This document shows positions 17,506-23,454 of a DNA stretch of 23,454 nt, piece after piece. The position numbers and the translations under genes are program-made. Each line of letters begins with the position of its first letter. Position 1 is the stretch's first letter. Source of the DNA: Halicephalobus mephisto (lineage: Eukaryota > Nematoda > Chromadorea > Rhabditida > Panagrolaimidae); assembly GCA_009193035.1 (NCBI GenBank), contig SWDT01000097.1, forward strand, positions 1 through 23,454, in the 5' to 3' direction. The notes under the pieces were generated by a model. The model ran no database searches and had not been told where the DNA came from. It saw only the letters and a program-made list of their open reading frames with translations.

Positions 17506-19464
17506 TGCTCTCTTCGCTGATCTTCTACATCGTAGGAATGGAGAGATCCATGGATAGATGTACCATATTAGTGCGATGATCATGACTATTAAGACGGTTT
17601 TTGCGATTTTTGGTAAAGTTTCCAGAAAATCAAACACGTTTTGGAATGGCCATATCTCCAGTTTCTGTGCCTTTTCTACTACGGTGTCGGCCATGTTTTT
17701 GACTACCTTAGTTGCCTTCTTTGCGGCGTCTACTACGTTGGACGCCATTGAGCCAATTGTGATGACTTCTAATTGGTCAATTCTTGCTTCCATATTAGCC
17801 AATGGTTCAAACGGGTCGGCCAGAATTAGCTCTGTGTCTATATCGAAGACTTCAGGTGCGTTGAACAGTAGTAGTTCGGCGTGCTTTCTTTGGTACACGT
17901 TCGTGTCTATCGGAAATACATGTACTCTGTGGGTGCCGTCGGTCCATCCCTTGCTAGTCTTGTAGATGGGTGGTGTTTTGATAAGTGAACAATCTACCTC
18001 TTTTCCTTTTCTTGATAAATCTTCAGTTCCATCTGCGGCGAACCATAATTCACCGTTTAGTTGAATTGGTGTTTGTAGATAGCATGTGTCATTTATTTTC
18101 TTACTGTAGTAAATTTTTTCCGGACTTACTTGAGCACATTGTGTTACTGCCAGTACGTTTGCTCCAGCGAACACTGCTGCGACATCGTTCCTGTCGAGGA
18201 GTAATCTCGCTGCCCATGTTGGACGAAGTTGGGCTAGAAATATGGCTGTCCTTCTGATTTCATTTTCGTTGGAGCATATGCTGATGAATGAGTCATCAAA
18301 GGCTAGATTGATCGTACTTTGAATTTTCTCTTCCATATATTGTAGCTTCGCATCTATTTCCGAACCGACTGGATTTCTTTTCTCACGTCCTTCTGATGGA
18401 CTATGTTTTCCTTGATCCCGATTTGTCTCGACTTGATTTCGAGTAAATCTAGGTTCTGCTGGTCTTCTACCTTCTTTCCCTTCAAACTGACCGTGATTCG
18501 GGGGCGTTGTTGAGCTCTGCCCATTTGAATTTGGGGAGTTCTTAGTTTTTCCAGTTATTTGTGATGTTGATAACTCTTCATCTGTAGAGACTTGAAAAGG
18601 TGGAGCAATTGTTATATTTTCTCCACGTCTCCTTGCTTTTTTCACTTCTGCATCTCCTCCTCGTTTCCTTCTCTTCATTTCGATTTCCGGGCTTTCTCCT
18701 TCGACGAATACCGCTATCGCTCCCTGGCTCAGCTTGATGGCGTTCGGAGCTGTGCATGCTTTTTCTTCTTCAGTTACGGGTTCAGTCGATTGTATGAAAG
18801 CTGCTGTTAATTCGGGGATGAGAATAATGGTTTCATGTTTCTTCATTGATTTCGGCAATGACCATGTTGCTCTGAACGTCCCTCTCTTCTGTATCCAACA
18901 GTCACCTCTTCCTTCTGGAGTTGTCCAAACGATGGTTCTATTTTGCTCTGTGCACATGTGTTGATGGGGAGAGCAACCTTTGAGAGTTCCCAACGTGCTG
19001 ATCATCTGACCTCGGTGATTATATGCGATTGTGCCATTTGTGATCTCTATTTGCTTGGTTGTGTTACATCCTGTTCCCATGAATTGTCTTGGAGGGTCTG
19101 GAACTTGTAATGACCATGGTTTTTGATTGAACTTTCTAATCATTTCCATGCATTCATGTTGATCCATAGCTTCGAATGTGTTTTTTGTCACGGCTGCAGA
19201 TGTTTGCATGTAGAAGAGTGATTTCGTGCATGTTTCACTGATCACTTTTCGACATCTTGTAGCCTCCACTATTATTGGAGCTACTCTTGGCACGAACAGA
19301 TCTATTTTTGCTTCATGAATTGATTCAATTTCGGTTAATGAGCAGTTCATCGGCTTGGGCATTTCGATGAATGTCGGAACCGCTTGTGCTTCGCATATTT
19401 GGTAGCCTTGAGTGGGTGTTAAGAGTGCACTGAACATGATCATGGTGGCGATCAGTGTCAAATT
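17506..19464 (-). CDS. envelope-like glycoprotein embedded between nucleocapsid region and protease
   Basis: This lies inside one open frame of 1185 codons (19845-16288) that also carries the nucleocapsid-like region before it and protease plus RT start after it. In that frame, residues 128-147 are hydrophobic (a signal-like segment ending TPTQG), residues 148-390 a cysteine-rich outer domain, 391-395 a KRRKR furin-type site, 396-495 a low-complexity linker, and 496-745 a membrane-proximal part with a helical stretch near 680-730. Residues 747-766 are a transmembrane segment, followed by a basic LRCRR tail. Cysteine spacings C198-34-C232, C291-7-C298-18-C316 and C524-46-C570 equal those in the Maverick fusogen at 2032-3657. 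Canonical retroviral env follows integrase, so the location is odd. How a separate Env product would be made is unclear; splicing or proteolysis are options. This segment is open throughout. Confidence 0.8.
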
Positions 19465-19499
19465 GAATCCTGTTCGTCGAAATCCGGACCGAATTCTCC

Positions 19500-20932
19500 A
19501 TTTTGTGTTTCTTTGTCGATCCTGATTGTCTTCTCGTCGACCATCATCTTGTGACGGTTGATTTCTTTGTGAATTACCGTCTCTTCTGTATCCGCTTCGA
19601 GGATTGTTTGTTCGTGGAAATCTTCCTCTCCGATTTCTGTATTGATTCCATTCGCGTGGACGATTGGGAGTCGATGTTCGGAAGTCTCCACGTCCCATTT
19701 GCGGTTGCATCTTAAGATTTGCTAAGTTGCATGAGATGGCTTCGATTTCTTGATTTGTCATGCCATTGATGGTGTGATTGATGGTCGAGAGATTCTCCGC
19801 TCTCTCTAACTTTTGTATTCCTTCTTCGGCGAGAGCTGCTCCCACAGCCTGCTCTAACGTTTGGAATTCTTGTCGATAGAGATGTTTTCCAATCGATTTA
19901 TCGGAAGTCCAGCTATGAAGAACTGTATGACCTTACATTCTAGACTTTTCGAATCCTGTTCTTCAAAGGCCTGTTGGACAACCTTCTTAATCGCTGTAGC
20001 ATATTCGAAGATGCTTTCATGATCTTTCTTTTTGCGATTATAACATCGGCAAGTCGAAGGCCTGCGGGCCGTGGAGTCCGCAGTGCCTTTCCTAAATCTT
20101 CAATGACTTCTTTGTAGTTTTTATCTCGCCAGATTCCATCTTGTTGACTCGTTTTGACATCGAGTTGTAGCACTCCGCTGCTCTTCCAAACAGTCTAGCG
20201 GGAATGATCTTCAGCGCTATTGGTTTCGGGATGTCTGCTGCCTTCAGAAACTGCGGCTAAGCGTTGAACCCATTCTTGATAATCTTCTGACGGAAGCCCT
20301 GCGAATGTCGGAATCTTGTCGATCAACTGCAACATGACTGCTGTTTCTCTCCCTAGTGATTGTAGAGATGCCAAATTTGTCGTATGCGTTGGTGTGCCAT
20401 TAGACGGACTATTTGTGCTGCCAGTTGGAACTTGCAGTGGTACTTGGGTCATCTCCATAGGTGTAGGATCCATTATTCGTAGATTGGATGTTTCACGTGG
20501 ACGTTCTGTTTCGTCTCTTCCAATTAACACTATCACGGGTCTGGGTGTTAAATTTGCCGTGAGGGATGAGTTTGGGGGTAGTGAGTTAACGAAGTTACGG
20601 ATGGGACTTATAACTCTCTCAACTAAACCGACCTGTTCGGGAGTCACTTGAATTAGAGGACGGGCTTGGGATTCTTGACGTCGAACGGGAGTGTGCTGAT
20701 TCAAAGGTGCCACTTGGAGTTGACTTGAAGACAATGATGAACGTGTGGACCGATGATCCAGTGGTTGAGACGTATCAACAGTCTTCTTGGGTCTTCCTCT
20801 TGACTGTTTCTTCGGCTTTTCTCCTGTGCGTAACGTTAAATTCGCGTCACGAACACGCTTTCTTAGGACTTTATTAGTTTCTCTCTCCGGTTGAGAGATT
20901 TCAGTCGCTCTGGAGTTGGTTTGATCTGCCAT
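19500..20932 (-). pseudogene. gag (capsid and basic nucleocapsid-like region), at least four frameshifts
   Basis: The start ATG 20932 sits in TCAAACATGG. The first ~235 codons are a polar, proline/serine-rich matrix-like region with a basic patch (KKQSRGRPKK). The capsid-like part begins with TFAGLPSEDYQEWVQRLA, then moves through successive frames: changes lie near 20245, between 20175 and 20130, near 20035, and near 19880. Recognisable pieces include KEVIEDLGKAL and CKVIQFFIAGLP, typical of Ty3/gypsy Gag. The end is an arginine-rich stretch (REWNQYRNRRGRFPRT) with no CCHC zinc knuckle, so RNA binding would rely on basic residues. Gag runs directly into the envelope in the same frame. Confidence 0.75.
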
Positions 20933-21489
20933 GTTTGAACTGATTGGGACTTGGCTTTTATATTTAAGTCAGTTCCTGATCTTTAGTCCAGTCTAGACGA
21001 ACGTCTGGTTTTTTTTTTGATGTGCTATTGAGGTTCTAGCTTCTCATTTCTCTTAATTTTTTTCTTTTGTCTACTTGTCGTCTGGGAGATATCGTTCAAA
21101 TTTTGGTTATCCCTCAATTGGATCTATTTCCCGCTTCTTTTTGCACTTTCTGTCTGGGTTTTGGACTTTTAGCTTTTAGCCTACCGTATGACTATGAGCG
21201 ATTTCTGATTTTATTTTGCCATTTTGAACTTATTTAGATGATATTTCTTACTTTAGCTTGATCAGTAACATGATTCCTAGCATCTATGAGTGTCCTTTAA
21301 TCAACAGATAATTCTCCGTGTTTTCGCTAGCTACTTTTTTTCCTGCGCAATGACGATTATTTTCTATTAACGAACGTTTCTTTTGAGATTTAGTGTCTGC
21401 TGTAACGATTGCTATGCCTTAAATAAAGATTAATGCTAACGTTAAATAAAGAAAATTAAATTGATCTAAAAGAATGATTACATGTTTAA

Positions 21490-21640
21490 CACGTTGACGA
21501 CCAAGCATGTTTTTGGCTGGCGGTCGATTGGGACCAGCCGTTTTTTTGGCGTTCGTTTCTTACGACTCATTTCTGGGTCGTATTGTCCCAACGCGCCACC
21601 AACTTACGACCCAGAAATGACTCGTATTGTCGTCAACGTG
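21490..21640. mobile_element. 151-bp MITE with TTAA target duplication (piggyBac-like)
   Basis: Terminal inverted repeats are CACGTTGACGAC (21490-21501) and GTCGTCAACGTG (21629-21640), a perfect 12 bp. Both sides are flanked by TTAA (21486-21489, 21641-21644), the target site of piggyBac-type transposases. An internal inverted pair, 21561-21582 and 21605-21626 (TACGACTCATTTCTGGGTCG and its complement with one mismatch), gives a foldback. It is too short to encode a protein, so mobilisation would be in trans. Confidence 0.85.
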
Positions 21641-21860
21641 TTAATAAAGAGAATCGCATGATTGTTTATCAATTGCTTGATTTTTATTTTAAGCGCTCGA
21701 ATTTATCGTGGTTACATGGCTTGGTGATGTAATTCCAATTTCCATTTTATTTTATCTCAGATTATTACGGTTGGCCTAGATGTGCTGTGCTTCTGACCAT
21801 GCGCATCCACTTTACTTTACCGGTCTACTAATTATCTATCTGCTTCATTTTATCCTTAAC

Positions 21861-22067
21861 TAGGCCTCAGATCCCTCGCTAACAAAGGTTAGCGGCCTCC
21901 CGTATTTTATCTACTTTAAATTTCTTCCAGTAGGTGCCTGAGGTACACAATTTTAAACTTACTCTACTGGATCTCATGACATTAAGCCTTGGGCTAGGCC
22001 TCACACTTCTCGTGTGGCTCTAATAAAAAAAAGCCCCGGGTTGGGCCTCGCAGATTACCTGTGAGCG
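21861..22067 (-). other. three hairpin modules with GGCCTC motifs in the leader
   Basis: Three stem-loops each lie beside a GGCCTC motif: CGCTAAC-AAAG-GTTAGCG (21877-21894), CACAC-TTCTC-GTGTG (22002-22016) and CTCGCAG-ATTAC-CTGTGAG (22047-22065). GGCCTC occurs at 21863, 21894, 21997 and 22044. In the transcript these read GAGGCC. Repetition of motif plus hairpin in a retroelement leader suggests a structured RNA signal. Confidence 0.55.
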
Positions 22068-22350
22068 ACGTTGTTTTACGCTAAATTTTACAGATTCTGC
22101 GGCTCTTGTGGCGAAGAACAACTATGCAGCTTATAACAATTTAATTAACTTGCCTTGTGTCATGAGTTGTTGTTCTCCGGGACAGAAGTGAGCAGTACAT
22201 CTCCGCATTTCTCTGAATGAATATTACACGACACACGCGATTCTGATTTATTATACACGAATTTTACGGTCCAATTTATTTATTGGGTGTTAGGGGTCAC
22301 GACATAAATTGGGTGAGTCTTTGAGTCCTCCTCTGTTTAATTGCTTTATA

Positions 22351-22368
22351 GTAGTCCCAGGATCGCCA
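22351..22368 (-). other. primer binding site
   Basis: On the minus strand TGGCGATCCTGGGACTAC begins 2 nt after the 5' LTR. Starting with TGG, the complement of a tRNA CCA end, is the normal PBS form. The matching tRNA was not determined; it would end AGGATCGCCA. Confidence 0.75.
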
Positions 22369-22370
22369 TA

Positions 22371-22648
22371 TGTAGTAAATGAGGTAAGAGTGTGTTGTTA
22401 TTGGTTGGGCGGATAACTGTTGGTTCCTACTATTAGCAATTAAGCTTGTTTATCTTAACAAAGCATAGAACAAAGGAGGAAGGGTCCTAGTTGACCGAGG
22501 TCAAACGCGGACCCGTCTAAAGCTGGAATTTCTCAAGAGACTGACTCTCTAACACTTTAGTCTCACTTCACAGGCGTCGGCTGACTGGGCGGAGCTTTGG
22601 GCATCCTGTCTAGGCCGTTCCGGTTTAAGTCCGATCTTTGTGCCTACA
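22371..22648 (-). repeat. 5' LTR
   Basis: This LTR runs from TGTAGTAAATG to GTGCCTACA (278 bp), the most divergent of the three copies. It directly cuts a ribonucleotide reductase reading frame on its right side and is followed inward by the PBS. Confidence 0.88.
22482..22514. repeat. interrupted palindrome in the 5' LTR, with paired changes
   Basis: The outer arms are GGGTCC and GGACCC; the inner arms are TTGACC and GGTCAA around GA. Relative to the other LTRs the inner pair T-A has become C-G on both sides, so pairing is kept, while one arm has lost a base. Confidence 0.65.
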
Positions 22649-23042
22649 CCCTCATACAATGGATATTGAATCCTATGCTAGCAGCCGATTTGGAAATCAG
22701 GGCACATTTCTCAAGGGTTTTGAAGATACCCTCGATGGAATCCTTCATCATCGTCAGAAGGAAACATGAAGACAACTGAGGTCTGTTACTTCCGGCACTA
22801 AAGAGTGTAGCGTTGGAATGAGTGAACCAGCCCTCGGACATCATCTGGTAGGTCTCGACAACCGAAGTCATATCCCTTCCATGGATCCTGATAGATGCCC
22901 TTAGGAGCATTTCCTGAGGACGTTCAATGATTTTCCCGTTAATCTTCAGGAGATAAGATCGTTCGAGAGTCTTGAATGCAAAATAGTTGTAGTTGTAATC
23001 TCTTTCATAATCGACACAACTATAGTAGTATACAACTACCAT
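22649..23042 (-). pseudogene. class I ribonucleotide reductase large-subunit fragment, cut by the 5' LTR
   Basis: The frame opens at ATG 23042 and runs 131 codons into the LTR, where the LTR's own TGTAG supplies the stop. [38 protein letters not shown] and [11 protein letters not shown] are hallmarks of eukaryotic R1, which reduces ribonucleotides to deoxyribonucleotides. C93 in SSCFL corresponds to a conserved active-site cysteine. The N-terminal ATP-cone and about the first 200 residues are missing, as is everything downstream. There are no introns in the piece. It is clearly diverged from typical R1 in the helix after RPQ. It could be an exon of a host gene, a processed or duplicated copy, or viral cargo; truncation on both sides supports pseudogene. 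Confidence 0.8.
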
Positions 23043-23454
23043 CTCTGATGCACCTTATCCCTCAAAAAACACTTCTTTTTGACACATTTTATCCACTATT
23101 TATATAAAACCACTCAAAATGAAACCAAATTTGCATTAACGCACACTCCACTCATCTGCGCCAGAATCTGCATAACCCAAAAATCACCATTTTTATTCAA
23201 ATTTCCTCTTTAATTAAATAGTACAAACATTAGTAATCTTCTCAGCAGAAATCTCCCCTGAGCAATAGATCTCTTTTCAACTTTATTTATATGGACTTAA
23301 AATGATGCGCATCTTTGTTCTTGGCGTTATGTTTCAAATTTTTCCAAAAATTTTTTTCTAACAGAATTGCATTTTTCTCGATTATAGTTATTTTATAATT
23401 ATTTCTGACTTGATTTCTTTTTATTTAATTTATATGAAACGCTTATCCTTTCAG
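23043..23454. other. non-coding right edge
   Basis: No gene is visible. On the minus strand a TATA-like TATATAAATAG lies at about 23096-23107, some 55-65 nt before ATG 23042. On the plus strand the last bases are T-rich and end in CTTTCAG, a strong nematode-type 3' splice site, so a plus-strand exon may begin at the next base. Confidence 0.4.

Larger units (their letters stand above)
20933..22370 (-). other. 1.4-kb leader between 5' LTR and gag
   Basis: No convincing gene occurs in this leader. It contains the PBS at its LTR end, three GGCCTC-associated hairpins (21861-22067), and a nested MITE (21490-21640). The part between the MITE and gag (20933-21485) is T-rich on the plus strand and shows nothing else. 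Removing the MITE leaves ~1.28 kb, still long for this class. Confidence 0.6.
13240..22648 (-). mobile_element. Ty3/gypsy-class LTR retrotransposon with internally placed envelope
   Basis: The minus-strand order is 5' LTR (22648-22371), PBS, 1.4-kb leader, gag, basic nucleocapsid-like region, envelope, protease, reverse transcriptase, RNase H, integrase, PPT, 3' LTR (13601-13240). RT-RH-IN order places it in Ty3/gypsy. Frameshifts in gag (at least four), RT and integrase make it non-functional. No target-site duplication is seen (GAACT beside the left LTR, CCCTC beside the right), and the flanks belong to unrelated genes (HSP70-like and ribonucleotide reductase). The two LTRs differ at roughly thirty positions by eye, so either the element is old or it is a recombinant. 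Confidence 0.9.

Noticed and set aside
19458..19691. Separate minus-strand frame overlapping the nucleocapsid-like region
   Set aside because: It is the out-of-frame shadow of the arginine-rich region in the long polyprotein frame.

Overview
The window looks like a nematode nuclear genome, probably a rhabditid related to Caenorhabditis. The evidence is short introns (41-50 bp) with TTTCAG/TTTTAG acceptors, a trans-splice-like acceptor 2 nt before an ATG, AT-rich spacers, and two element types known from nematodes. There is no bacterial operon structure, rRNA, tRNA or CRISPR array. Nearly everything recognisable is a mobile element or a broken gene piece.

Region A (1-1186) is non-coding. It holds two diverged direct copies of a ~350-bp repeat and a small palindrome cluster; a possible minus-strand gene start runs off the left edge.

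Region B (about 1187-9700) is a partial Maverick/Polinton, a virus-like DNA transposon. It holds the C-terminal end of a penton-like minor capsid protein, a 93-aa protein, a 541-aa membrane fusogen, a double jelly-roll major capsid gene broken by two frameshifts and a stop, a small HTH protein, a coiled-coil protein, a DDE integrase with an N-terminal zinc ribbon, and an A32/FtsK-type packaging ATPase. No protein-primed DNA polymerase or capsid protease is visible, so the element is truncated or rearranged. Between integrase and ATPase sits a six-exon gene of 372 codons that looks like cargo and whose last intron has lost its GT donor. Four Maverick genes begin exactly at TAAATG, which recalls late promoters of cytoplasmic DNA viruses.

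Region C (9862-13239) has a short acidic C-terminal gene fragment, a solo LTR, 1.4 kb without a clear gene, and an HSP70-like ATPase-domain gene with one 43-bp intron, one in-frame stop, and its 5' end cut off by an LTR.

Region D (13240-22648) is a minus-strand Ty3/gypsy-class LTR retrotransposon with PBS and PPT, broken by many frameshifts in gag and pol. Its envelope-like glycoprotein lies between the nucleocapsid-like basic domain and the protease, in one open frame, instead of after integrase. The 1.4-kb leader carries a nested TTAA-flanked MITE and three small hairpins sharing a GGCCTC motif.

Region E (22649-23454) is an intronless fragment of the large subunit of class I ribonucleotide reductase, cut by the 5' LTR, followed by a non-coding edge.

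Two observations stand out. First, the Maverick fusogen and the retrotransposon envelope share a cysteine scaffold with identical spacings in several places, although one sits in a DNA transposon and the other in a retroelement; this implies a common fusogen shared between the two element classes. Second, all three LTRs abut truncated coding pieces, no target-site duplication is visible, and the element's 3' LTR is closer to the solo LTR than to its own 5' LTR. This points to LTR-LTR recombination that stitched together unrelated gene fragments.
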